Below, one piece after another: positions 1 through 8,382 of a stretch of DNA of 64,000 nucleotides. Positions within the stretch are counted from its first letter, which is position 1, and the number at the start of each line of letters is the position of its first letter. The position numbers were made by a program, and so were the translations under genes. Source of the stretch: Harmonia axyridis (taxonomy: Eukaryota; Arthropoda; Insecta; Coleoptera; Coccinellidae). The stretch is from assembly GCF_914767665.1 (NCBI RefSeq), contig NC_059502.1:38706812-38770811 (forward strand), given 5' to 3'. The notes beneath the pieces are model-generated. The model was not told where the DNA came from. It ran no database searches and worked only from the letters and a program-made list of their open reading frames with translations.

Positions 1-1533
1 GGATTGAAAAATGCCCCTGCTTCTTTTCAAAGATTAACGAATATAGTATTGAGAAATTATATTGGAAAAAATTGTTATGTTTATATGGATGATGTTGTTA
101 TTTTCTCAGATTCAATAGAACAACACTTAGCAGACATCCATAATATTCTCGAAGTATTTAAAGAAGATAATTTGAAAATACAATTGGACAAATGTCATTT
201 TTTCAAAACTGAAATTGAATTTCTAGGTCATATTATAACCCCAGAAGGAATTAAACCTAACCCTAATAAATTAACTGCAGTGAATAAATTCCCAATTCCA
301 AAAACTCAAAAAGAAATCAAATCATTTCTTGGTTTAGTCGGATATTATAGGAAATTTATACCTAACTTTGCAAAAATTACCAAACCCCTTACAAATTGCT
401 TGAAGAAAAATTCTAAAATCAATATAGATGATCCAAAATATGTTGAAGCCTTTGAAGTATGTAAACGAAATTTATTAAACCATCCTATATTGCGATATCC
501 TGATTTCAATGAACCCTTTGTTTTAACTACAGATGCATCCGGATATGCAGTAGGTTCAGTATTGTCTCAAGGTCAACCGCCCAATGATCTTCCGATTGCT
601 TTCGCGAGTAGAACTTTAAATGAAGCTGAATCTCGATATAGTGTAATCGAAAAAGAATTATTATCGATTGTATGGTCGTGTAAACATTTCAGGCCATATT
701 TATACGGAAGAAAATTTACAATTTATACAGATCATAAACCTTTAATTTGGCTATTTTCTCTAAAAGAACCTAATTCGAGATTAATGAGATGGCGAATTAA
801 ATTGGAAGAATTCGAATATGAAATCAAATATAGAAAAGGATCATTGAATAATGCAGATGCTTTAAGTAGAATTATTATAGAAGATGACTTAACTTACGAA
901 AATTTTATAAAGGCGCAAGAAAATAACGATATCAAAGATTCACCAAACATTAAAGAAAAAGAAGGAAATTTATTCAATTCTCAAAAGAATTTTGCATTAG
1001 CACATTGTGTTTCACGAGATTTCCATATGAATAAAGGAATAGCTTTAAGTTTCAAAAATAAATATGGCGAAATTGAAAATTTAAAATCTCAAAATAAATC
1101 TATAGGCGAAGTTGCCGCGATCCGAAAAAATAATCGGAATATTTACTATTTAATCACAAAAGAATTTTATTATGATAAACCTAAGTATGAAGATGTATTT
1201 CAAGCGATTTTGAATCTCGAAAGATTATGTAAACAAAATAATGAAAAATATTTAGCATTACCGCGCATTGCCAGCGGCTTAGACCGATTAAAATGGTCGA
1301 CGATATTCAATATGATAAAGTATATTTTTTTCAATTCAAATATGAAAGTAATTGTATATTATTTACCCAGAGAAGATAATAATGAGATAAATCAAATTGA
1401 AACATGGAATTCCCAAATAAATGATTTTAATGGTATTGAAGATTTAAATAATATTGAACAAAAAGATGATGATTTTTTGATTCATAAATTGATAGAAGAT
1501 AATAATAAAAAAAAAAAAATAATAAAATGGTGA
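1..1533 (+). CDS. Pol polyprotein fragment: RT, RNase H and a fused macrodomain (5' end off window)
   Basis: The frame is open from base 1, so this is the C-terminal part of a Pol polyprotein and the start is not real. Numbered from the codon at base 4, the RT active site YMDD is residues 27-30, followed by the palm/thumb motif FLGLVGYYRKFIP near 108-120. RNase H follows, with TTDAS at 175-179, IEKE near 215, YTDHKP at 241-246 and NADALSR at 283-289. From about 318 to 456 the protein is not integrase. It matches the macrodomain fold of the TARG1/OARD1 type (LAHCVSRDF, GEVAAI, PRIASGLDRL). The tail is Asn/Lys/Asp rich and ends after an A-rich run at a TGA. RT and RNase H copy the genome. The macrodomain would be expected to bind or hydrolyse ADP-ribose, which is inferred from family. 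Confidence 0.85.
   Translation, partial: GLKNAPASFQRLTNIVLRNYIGKNCYVYMDDVVIFSDSIEQHLADIHNILEVFKEDNLKIQLDKCHFFKTEIEFLGHIITPEGIKPNPNKLTAVNKFPIPKTQKEIKSFLGLVGYYRKFIPNFAKITKPLTNCLKKNSKINIDDPKYVEAFEVCKRNLLNHPILRYPDFNEPFVLTTDASGYAVGSVLSQGQPPNDLPIAFASRTLNEAESRYSVIEKELLSIVWSCKHFRPYLYGRKFTIYTDHKPLIWLFSLKEPNSRLMRWRIKLEEFEYEIKYRKGSLNNADALSRIIIEDDLTYENFIKAQENNDIKDSPNIKEKEGNLFNSQKNFALAHCVSRDFHMNKGIALSFKNKYGEIENLKSQNKSIGEVAAIRKNNRNIYYLITKEFYYDKPKYEDVFQAILNLERLCKQNNEKYLALPRIASGLDRLKWSTIFNMIKYIFFNSNMKVIVYYLPREDNNEINQIETWNSQINDFNGIEDLNNIEQKDDDFLIHKLIEDNNKKKKIIKW
955..1371 (+). other. TARG1/OARD1-like macrodomain inside Pol
   Basis: Residues 318-456 of the Pol ORF align by eye with the short macrodomains that remove ADP-ribose from acidic residues or deacylate O-acyl-ADP-ribose. 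Visible landmarks are an N-terminal strand with LAHCVS, a G-containing loop (MNKGIALSF), the segment KSIGEVAA, an IYYLIT strand, a helix ending before LALPRI, and the loop SGLDRLKW. Family knowledge puts the catalytic pair of TARG1 at a Lys just before the GEVA segment and an Asp in the GLDRL loop. Here K366 and D427 occupy these places. The domain is in frame with RNase H and has no stop. Its role in the element is unknown; countering host ADP-ribosylation is one possibility. Confidence 0.78.
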
Positions 1534-1891
1534 TGTAAATGATCATAATTATACGGATATTTCTAGTGATCCAAAACGAAAATACTTAAGGACGAAAATA
1601 AATAAAGAATTTTCGAATCATATGAATTCCCATAAATTTCCCCATGATATTTGTCGAAAGAGCAAATTCAAAAGACCTCCCATACAATTTCAATCAAGCT
1701 ACGTAGGTCACGAACCGTTCAATTACTCCTATTGTAATACAAACCCAACTCATATCAAAGCTCCAATTACAAGAAAACTTGATCCTGCATTCAAAAAGAT
1801 AGATGCGAAAGAAATTGATTCACATCGTATACAAGATTATAAGAATAAACATATTTATCATAAAAAAATTCTGAAACAACGGAAAAAGTAA
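1532..1891 (+). pseudogene. Basic C-terminal pol tail in shifted frame, no integrase recognised
   Basis: After the TGA that closes the macrodomain ORF, an adjacent frame stays open from about 1526 to the TAA at 1889, with its first ATG at 1622. The 120-residue product is rich in Lys, Arg, His and Asn and contains no HHCC or D,D-35-E signature. An A13 tract at about 1507-1519 lies just upstream, so a slipped base could join it to the preceding ORF as the natural Pol C-terminus. It ends just before a splice-acceptor-like sequence and the env start, the place occupied by the end of pol in errantiviruses. I cannot assign a function. Confidence 0.45.
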
Positions 1892-1892
1892 A

Positions 1893-1910
1893 TTTTAATT
1901 TTTATTTCAG
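1893..1910 (+). promoter_or_regulatory. Probable env splice acceptor
   Basis: A T-rich tract followed by TTTCAG ends at 1910, eight bases before the first env ATG at 1918. Errantivirus env is normally expressed from a spliced subgenomic RNA, so this position fits an acceptor. The donor would be outside the window. Confidence 0.5.
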
Positions 1911-1917
1911 ATTGAAA

Positions 1918-3418
1918 ATGAATAATTTCATCGTGACACTCACACTACTTGAGATTATCATAGAATCATTTACCTTAGAAATTATTCCTATTGAAAATAA
2001 TATTTTACCTATACAACTTGGAAGAGCATTTATTACAAATAGAAATTTGCAATTAATATATCATATTGATTTAAGTAAGATTGAAAAAGTAATTAGCGAA
2101 TATCAGAAAGAAATTGAGAATATTAGAAAAGAACCACTAGGTTTTGCACAAACAGCGAATTTTAAATATTTAAGACATTCCAATGAATTGAATATCAAGG
2201 CCCTTGAAGAATTATTAAATGAAAATATAAAAACAAAAAGAGGACTTATTTAATATCGATGGAAAAATATCAAAGATTTTATTCGGAACTTTAGATTCAG
2301 ATGATGAGGAATTATTTAAGAATTATTTTGATGGCATAAAGAAAAATGAGAAAATACTCATGAGGAATCAAAAGAATATTGCTACTGTAGTTAATGACTT
2401 AAAGAACAAATATTACGATAAATTTCAAAAAATAACTGAAAATTTGAAATTATTACAAATTGTACCTGCACTCCAAGAAGTCGAACAAATGCATCTTATG
2501 ACATTTCAAATTAAAGATATTAAAAATACTATTGATGAAATTCAAACGGCAGTCAGTTTTGCTAGATTACATCTTTTACACGAATCTATTCTGCCTTACA
2601 ATCAATTTTCAGAATTAATCAAAAATGTTACGATAATCCCTGTTCATCATTTGAAGGATTATTATCAACTTTGTTATACGAAAGTTATTTTCAAAAACAA
2701 GATGTTATTGTTCTTAATATCGATTCCAACTATTTATGAAAAGGAATACGAGTTGTATAAGTTTTACTTCCTATCACAAAATAATGAAACCCTTCCTTAC
2801 ACCGATTCCTATTTGCTATCTCAAGAAGAAATATTACAATGGTCGACAAGTGAATGTCATCCAGTTGAAAAGGACTTCCTATGTAATCAAGAATCCATGA
2901 AGAAACCTCCAAGATGCCTCATCAACGTTTTGAAAACCCATAAAGAAAATTGTATCAGAACAACATCAGTTCCCTATTCAGATTTGAAATTATTAGAAGA
3001 TGGAAATATTTTATCTCTAGACAATAGAAAAGTCATAGAGAAATGCCCTCACCAAATCAAACATTATTTTATTCCGCCAATGGCCCTGTTGCATTCTAAA
3101 TGTACTATAAGTAATTCACAAAAAGAAATTTTTCCTCTAACCATCATAAATGAAGAAAAATATATTATTCTACCCAAGCAGACCCATTTTATCAAGAATG
3201 ATTCTCAAGAAGAACTTATCAAGAATGAAGATATTCCAGACATCGTTTTAGAAGAATTAGAGCAGTGGAATCTTCAACCTATTGGAATAACATTTGCATT
3301 TATTTTGACAATACTTATAATTATTATTGTTATTGCTTTTGCTTGTAGATATTTCAGAAAAAATGTATCTTTAAAAGCTACACCTCAGCAAGGTGATACC
3401 TTTTTCCAAGAAGGGTAG
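1918..3418 (+). pseudogene. env: Env (baculovirus-F/errantivirus-type fusion glycoprotein), frameshifted
   Basis: Two overlapping frames together look like one envelope protein. The first (ATG 1918 to TAA 2253) has a hydrophobic N-terminal signal-like segment and ends at a basic KTKR motif, resembling a furin site, followed by Gly-Leu. The second frame (open before 2360, ending 3418) has helical heptad-like sequence, several Cys residues, and near its C-terminus a strongly hydrophobic membrane segment followed by a short basic tail. The break lies between the furin-like site and the presumed fusion peptide at about 2243-2252 and corresponds to a one-base shift. This layout matches F-type fusion proteins of insect errantiviruses. 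As written, the copy cannot make an intact Env. Confidence 0.75.
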
Positions 3419-3419
3419 G

Positions 3420-3809
3420 AATTACATAATACGACCCCATTCTGATCATACGACCTATTTTCGAATCTTCATTTATTACTTTATATTTCATGATAGAATA
3501 TTGTTAACTCATCAATCTCAAACACGGGATAATGTGGGTGGAATGAATGCCTATTGTAACTATAATACATCCTTTGTTCTTACAATGTAATTTTGCTATT
3601 TTAGCTATTCTTTGTGTGACGCTTAGGATCACGCCACATTTTGCATTAGAGATAAGTAATGTTATAAATTCTCAGATGCATTGTTTTTTAGTCAGTCAAT
3701 AACCAGTCAATAATAGATCAGTCAATAATAAGTCGTTTTGATTGTACCTTTCGTCTTTTTCTTGTAAATAAAGTTTTTTTAAAAACAAGGTTTTCCATCT
3801 CAAAAACAT
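3420..3809 (+). repeat. Probable 3' LTR of the errantivirus-like element
   Basis: The region starts just after a purine-rich tract (AGAAGGGTAGGA) that directly follows the env stop and would serve as polypurine tract. It contains three copies of a CAGTCAATAA-like motif at about 3690-3735, each including an Inr-like TCAGTC or similar, and an AATAAA at about 3766 near the end. It runs into the (TA)n block. The second LTR is outside the window, so both borders are estimates. Confidence 0.5.
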
Positions 3810-3810
3810 A

Positions 3811-3817
3811 ATTATAT

Positions 3818-3894
<77 letters not shown>
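3811..3894. repeat. (TA)n microsatellite
   Basis: About 84 bases of nearly pure TA separate the LTR from the next retroelement scrap. It is the first of at least nine (TA)n blocks that mark insertion borders in this window. Confidence 0.95.
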
Positions 3895-3896
<2 letters not shown>

Positions 3897-4002
3897 TAGT
3901 CAGGAGGTTCTTGACCAGCTCCTGAGAACAATCTTGGCTGAAGAATCAGCCCGGTTGTCTCACGTACCAACCCGATGAATGGTGAAGAAAAAAAAAAAAA
4001 AA
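3895..4002 (+). mobile_element. Short A-tailed retroelement 3' end
   Basis: About 85 bases of unique, GC-richer sequence end in a run of about 19 A residues and are bracketed by (TA)n. This is the form of a severely 5'-truncated, poly(A)-tailed non-LTR insertion. It does not match the 3' end of the R4-like element at 43.8 kb by eye. Family unknown. Confidence 0.45.
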
Positions 4003-4019
4003 AAATATATATAGATATA

Positions 4020-4055
<36 letters not shown>

Positions 4056-4096
4056 TTATTGCCATCAATTTTACATGGTTCGTCAATACAGCAATA

Positions 4097-6925
4097 TTAA
4101 AATTGAAAACTGAAAAATTCCTCCACTGAATAAAATTCATTTGCAATCAAGAGCCGATTGATAACCTTCCTGAAAGCTCGCTCTGGTAAATTCTTCATAT
4201 CGTTGGGTATCTTGTTGAACATCTTAGCACTCCAGTAATAAGCAGCAGAATTCTGAGTGTTTTTCCTTCTATGCAAAGGAGTTCTTAGATCATCTCTATG
4301 ACGTGTGTTGATCATGTGATAAGTCCCATTTTTACGCAAGTTGGCGCCACCACGTTGTATGTACAGCAGACACTCTCTGATATAAAGTGATGGAAAGGTG
4401 AGTATCCCATATTTTTTAAAAACGGTTCTACAAGAATCTCTACTACCCATTTCATGCATGATACGCATCGCTTTCTTTTGCAATATGAAATCTCTCACAG
4501 CATCTGAGGCATTTCCCCACAGTAGAATTCCATACAGCAGGACACTCTGAAAATTGGCAAAGTATGCTGTTCTACACATCTCGTAAGTACCACATTTCCT
4601 CAGCTCACGCAACAAATACAGAGATTTAGCAAGTCTATCACAAATATAGTCTATATGTGCAGCCCAATTCAATCTATTGTCTAGGACCACACCCAAGAAT
4701 TTGGCACTAGCTTGGCTCTGTTTACCACCATATTCCAACTTCACAGTTTTATCTGCATTCAGCTTGAGCGAATTGGCGGCAAACCATGTTTTCACCTCTT
4801 CTATGGCTAGTTCTGTTCTGTGGGAAAGTTCATCTTTATTTTTAGATTTCACAATGATGGATGCGTCATCACAGTACAAGCACAAGCAGTTACAATGTTT
4901 GATAGTGATGTCATTGATGTATATAATAAAAAGTATCGGTCCAAGTACGGATCCCTGGGGTACACCATATTCCACTGCATGTTCCGTAGACGAGACACCA
5001 TTCAAAAATACTTTTTGGGACCTATTTTTCAAATAGGACTCCAGCAATCTGAGTACAGTTCCTCTAAACCCATGAGCATATAGTTTTTTAAGCAAGATTA
5101 TATGAGAGACTGAATCAAACGCTTTGCTCAAGTCAAAGTTGAGCATCTGCATATATTCGCCATTATCCATTCCGTCTATGACCTCATTTATAGCATTCAT
5201 GAGGGCTGTAGTGGTACTGCGGCCTTTTCTGAATCCATGTTGATTCTCGTTCAATAATTTGTGCTTTTGCAACCATTTCAGCATTCTATTTTTTATAATG
5301 GACTCGAAAATTTTTGACAGACAAGGAAGTATTGATATGGGTCTATAATTATCACAGCTCTTCTTGTCTCCTTTTCCTTTATAGACCGGAATTATTTTAG
5401 CTAATTTAAGTTCATTCGGAAAGTAACCTTCTCTCAAACACTTATTCACCATTAAGGATATTGGGTTGGCAATTTCTTCACATAGACTTTTCAAAATTTC
5501 AGTAGTGACATCGTAAATATCCGCTGTTTTCTTAGATTTCATCGATGTTATTATTTTCTTGACCTCATTTTCTGTACAATCAAAGAAAAAGCAGGATTTC
5601 TCATTATTCTTCGGTACGTTTTGCGCAACTTCAACTGGTTCTTGCGTTGTGAATAATTTTTCAGAAATTTTCTTGCCAATGCTAGCAAAGTGTTCATTGA
5701 GTTCTTCAGCTTGTAGTTGTTCATTTATTTCTACTTTCTTATTTTTTGAGTTTTTAGATCTTATCACTTTCCATAATGCCTTTTGCTTATTATCCGCCCT
5801 TTTTACAAACTCTTCATTTTTTTCTCTAATAGTTTTATTTATTTCTTTCCTGTACTCGTCCTTGTAGGATTTATAAACTCTAAAACTAGAATCATCTCCC
5901 ATTGATATAGCTACAGTGTAAAGAGCATCCAAGTTTTTCTTCATTTCTTCAATTTTTGGAGTTTTCCATATTTGCTTCTTTCTTTTATTTATCTTAACTT
6001 CAGTTTCCCTTACCGGCATTCTAATGTTCAGAATATTCATAAAATGTTCATGGAATGATGAGAATGATTCCACCGCATTTTTTTGTTCGAAGAATCGTTC
6101 CCAAGACATTTGTGATAGGTCTTTTTTCAGCATGTCAGTATCAACTTGAGTTATATCTCTCTGTATAATCTTCTTTTTTATTTCAGGTTCCACTTCAGAA
6201 GCAGGAAAAGTTAAAATTTGAGCTTGATGATCAGAAACATGTAATTCTTTTGTTGTACTGTGCGAAGATACACAATTTGTGAATATATTATCAATACACG
6301 TTTTAGTTGTTTTGCTGATCCTTGATGCTTCAAAAAATTTCCCCTTCACACCGAACGAATCACATAAATTCATTACAGATTTACTCTCTTTATTATCAAG
6401 CATAAAATTCATATTAAAATCACCGGATATAATTATTCTCTGATTACCAAATTTCTCAGCCAGGAAGAGCAAGACTTCGGTGAACTGACGTAAAAAGACA
6501 TCCATTGTACCTGTTGGTGATCTATATACTCCTACTACTACAGTGTTAATGTTAGTAATGTACATTCCAGCAAATTCAGCATCTTTCTCAATAGATAAGT
6601 CTTCTATCTTATCCAATGTAGTCACCTTCCAGTTCTCTCTCGTTGCTAAAATTATACCACCATGTTTATTAATTTTTCTACAGTATTGACCTCCTATCTT
6701 GTAGTTACTCAAACCAATATAATTCAATTGACTTTCCCGTAGCCAAGTTTCTGTTAAGCAGATAATGTCTATGTTATGTTCTACCACTTGTAAGTTCAGT
6801 TGATCGACTTTATTCAGTATGGATTGTACATTTAAATTCATAACAGAAAATACTTTACCATTTCGAGAATTAAAATTTTCCTGTGCTAGGTTTTGGGTAT
6901 CGAAAAAATCTATAAGGCCGCACAA
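4097..6925 (-). CDS. LINE ORF2: APE endonuclease and reverse transcriptase
   Basis: The 942-codon frame encodes an apurinic-type endonuclease. Visible motifs are LNVQSILNKVD, the catalytic-type Glu in LTETWL, the GDFN motif in ISGDFNMNF, and SDHQAQ. The RT follows, with NYRPISILP, HGFRKGRST, FDLSKAFDSV, GVPQGSVLGP and the catalytic box. The box reads YCDD (4865-4876) instead of the usual YADD. The frame opens with TTG; the first ATG is codon 29, at 6841, about 30 bases after the ORF1 stop, so translation could begin by reinitiation. No stop or frameshift is seen. The protein would nick target DNA and reverse transcribe its own RNA. Clade assignment within jockey/CR1/L2-like LINEs is uncertain. 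Confidence 0.88.
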   Translation of the reverse strand: MCGLIDFFDTQNLAQENFNSRNGKVFSVMNLNVQSILNKVDQLNLQVVEHNIDIICLTETWLRESQLNYIGLSNYKIGGQYCRKINKHGGIILATRENWKVTTLDKIEDLSIEKDAEFAGMYITNINTVVVGVYRSPTGTMDVFLRQFTEVLLFLAEKFGNQRIIISGDFNMNFMLDNKESKSVMNLCDSFGVKGKFFEASRISKTTKTCIDNIFTNCVSSHSTTKELHVSDHQAQILTFPASEVEPEIKKKIIQRDITQVDTDMLKKDLSQMSWERFFEQKNAVESFSSFHEHFMNILNIRMPVRETEVKINKRKKQIWKTPKIEEMKKNLDALYTVAISMGDDSSFRVYKSYKDEYRKEINKTIREKNEEFVKRADNKQKALWKVIRSKNSKNKKVEINEQLQAEELNEHFASIGKKISEKLFTTQEPVEVAQNVPKNNEKSCFFFDCTENEVKKIITSMKSKKTADIYDVTTEILKSLCEEIANPISLMVNKCLREGYFPNELKLAKIIPVYKGKGDKKSCDNYRPISILPCLSKIFESIIKNRMLKWLQKHKLLNENQHGFRKGRSTTTALMNAINEVIDGMDNGEYMQMLNFDLSKAFDSVSHIILLKKLYAHGFRGTVLRLLESYLKNRSQKVFLNGVSSTEHAVEYGVPQGSVLGPILFIIYINDITIKHCNCLCLYCDDASIIVKSKNKDELSHRTELAIEEVKTWFAANSLKLNADKTVKLEYGGKQSQASAKFLGVVLDNRLNWAAHIDYICDRLAKSLYLLRELRKCGTYEMCRTAYFANFQSVLLYGILLWGNASDAVRDFILQKKAMRIMHEMGSRDSCRTVFKKYGILTFPSLYIRECLLYIQRGGANLRKNGTYHMINTRHRDDLRTPLHRRKNTQNSAAYYWSAKMFNKIPNDMKNLPERAFRKVINRLLIANEFYSVEEFFSFQF

Positions 6926-7790
6926 TTATATTTTCCGGCCATATATCAGGTTGATTTATTCGATCAATTAACGAATAATTACATCCAAGTTTGAAGGATT
7001 TATTTTTACTAGTGTTGGAATCATGCTTTCGTAATTCCTCTACCTCAAACTTTTCATTTGTAAACAAGGACTTCAAATAGTTGTTCAAATTATCACAGGT
7101 GGATTCATTTGATGCCCTACCTATGTAGAACCACGCTTTTTTGCAAGCTCCCTTAAAGCATTCCTCATTTACTATTTTAGCTTTACCTTTAATTACATTC
7201 CCATGTCCTTTTTTCATAGCAACAGGGTCTCGGCCAGTATTACCATCTCGCCTCTTCACGTCACCTTTCTTCTCCGCCACTGGTTGCATTGTGCGACTGA
7301 CTTGAGTAGTTTCAGCATACGATGTCGACTTTGATCTACTCCTTTCTCTGTGTAATCCGTCAGTATCAACGTCAATTATTGTTTCTGACTTCTTACTGAT
7401 ATCTTTTATTTTGTTTTTATTAACCTCACTTTTTGAATTTACAGGTTTATATGAATTTTTATCAACATTTCCTTTGCTGAGTACTCCTATTAACATTTCT
7501 TGTTCTTCAGTTCTTTTCTCCATTTGGAGTTGAAGCTTTTCCATTAACTTGATAGATGTTACCAAGTTGAAATTTTCCATCCGTAGTCTTTGACAGATTT
7601 GGTTTGTGCATTCACCATCCTCTTCAGATTCATCAGGAAGTTCCTGGCCATCCACATTCAGTGCTGCACTCAAGGCACTATTTGTTTTTACATTATTTGG
7701 TAACTTTTTATTCACTATAAAATCAATTAGTTCGTCCTTTTTCCACTTATTTAACTCGCTATTTAACTGCGCTTTTGACATGGTCGCCAT
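6870..7790 (-). CDS. LINE ORF1 protein (RNA-binding, no CCHC)
   Basis: A 306-residue protein starts at an ATG 14 bases inside the element edge. It has an N-terminal helical region (ELNKWKKDELIDFIV), an acidic stretch, a coiled-coil-like segment rich in Glu/Lys/Leu near 70-105, a Ser/Arg/Lys-rich linker and a conserved C-terminal domain (KKAWFYIGR to RPYRFFR) that looks like an RRM-type fold. The same N- and C-terminal blocks occur in the ORF1 at 16336-17196, with diverged sequence. It overlaps the open ORF2 frame by 56 bases. It presumably packages LINE RNA; this is inferred from position and composition. Confidence 0.75.
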   Translation of the reverse strand: MATMSKAQLNSELNKWKKDELIDFIVNKKLPNNVKTNSALSAALNVDGQELPDESEEDGECTNQICQRLRMENFNLVTSIKLMEKLQLQMEKRTEEQEMLIGVLSKGNVDKNSYKPVNSKSEVNKNKIKDISKKSETIIDVDTDGLHRERSRSKSTSYAETTQVSRTMQPVAEKKGDVKRRDGNTGRDPVAMKKGHGNVIKGKAKIVNEECFKGACKKAWFYIGRASNESTCDNLNNYLKSLFTNEKFEVEELRKHDSNTSKNKSFKLGCNYSLIDRINQPDIWPENIIVRPYRFFRYPKPSTGKF

Positions 7791-7801
7791 CTTATTGAAA
7801 C

Positions 7802-7803
<2 letters not shown>

Positions 7804-7838
<35 letters not shown>
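7804..7838. repeat. (TA)n microsatellite
   Basis: A pure TA run lies between the 5' end of the LINE and the 3' end of the PLE fragment. Confidence 0.95.
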
Positions 7839-7841
<3 letters not shown>

Positions 7842-7906
7842 TTAAGTTAGATAAGGGGTGTGGGAAAATTGATAAGTGTTATAATGTCACTCTTCTTTAT
7901 TTCATT

Positions 7907-7949
7907 TAGTCGACGTTTCGATCCCGATGGGGACCTTCTTCAGGACTCT
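7907..7949 (-). ncRNA. Hammerhead-ribozyme-like motif of a PLE
   Basis: Read on the minus strand: AGTC, then CTGAAGA, an A, a stem of GGTCCC pairing with GGGATC around CATC, then GAAA, CGTC and GACT. AGTC and GACT pair as stem I, and CTGANGA/GAAA are the hammerhead core. Stem III is reduced to the self-complementary ACGT, as in the small, dimer-cleaving hammerhead variants reported for Penelope-like elements. One extra A after the core is a deviation. Activity is untested. Confidence 0.6.
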
Positions 7950-8382
7950 ACAATAGCAATAGAAAACAGTCAAAATAAGGCAATCACAAAACATGTAAAA
8001 ATAGTACATACCGAAATACAGAGTTGTAAAGATCTTATTTGAACACAAATCAATAGCTCTCAAGAAAGCAACTAACAAGAACATCAACAACTTCAGCGAA
8101 AAAAGATCTGATACTTCGTTAGTAAAGGAGTAGAAATCAATTATAATAAGTAAATAAGGTGAACAGAATAATCAACAAAATGAGAGCTTGTCAAAAATGT
8201 TGTCAACCAGACTTGCCACAGAATACACGCACATGACAGATGAAACATAGAGTAGCATTAAATCACATCGGTCGCAGTAATTCACTCTCACCGAACTCAG
8301 AACAAATGCGATTTTTTGAAAGATTCCATGAACCGAAACCAATTCTCTCTCACAGAAATGGCCTAGAACACAGAATTCATTT

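Larger units (their letters stand above)
1..3809 (+). mobile_element. Errantivirus-like Gypsy/Ty3 element, 3' part (RT-RNase H-macrodomain, env, 3' LTR)
   Basis: The window opens inside reverse transcriptase. It then reads through RNase H, a macrodomain and a basic tail into an env-type glycoprotein gene and a probable 3' LTR that abuts a (TA)n run. The order pol-env-LTR and the F-like env are those of insect errantiviruses, which also prefer TA-rich targets. No integrase domain is visible between RNase H and env. Gag, protease and the 5' LTR lie outside the window. Frame changes at about 1525 and 2245 suggest a degraded copy, although single-base assembly errors cannot be excluded. Confidence 0.85.
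4028..7803 (-). mobile_element. Full-length jockey/CR1-like LINE, (ATT)n-tailed
   Basis: On the minus strand the element has ORF1, ORF2, a short 3' UTR and a microsatellite tail of ATT units at 4028-4055. Its 5' end sits directly against the (TA)n block at 7804. The 5' UTR would be only about 15 bases. Both ORFs are intact, so it may be a recent, potentially competent copy. It belongs to the same broad group as the LINEs at 13.4-17.2, 20.0-21.6 and 46.7-48.3 kb, which share the ORF2 C-terminal pattern Y-S/T-x-D/E-E. Confidence 0.85.

Noticed and set aside
955..1371. Host OARD1-like gene captured as a separate gene
   Set aside because: The sequence is in frame with RNase H, has no own ATG context or introns, and has the same base composition as the retroelement, so it reads as part of Pol.
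1622..1891. Integrase C-terminal domain of the errantivirus-like element
   Set aside because: The basic composition is suggestive, but no zinc-binding or catalytic motif is present, so the call is not supported.
4677..5867. Plus-strand ORFs opposite LINE ORF2
   Set aside because: They are antisense shadows of the RT-coding strand, without any recognisable domain.
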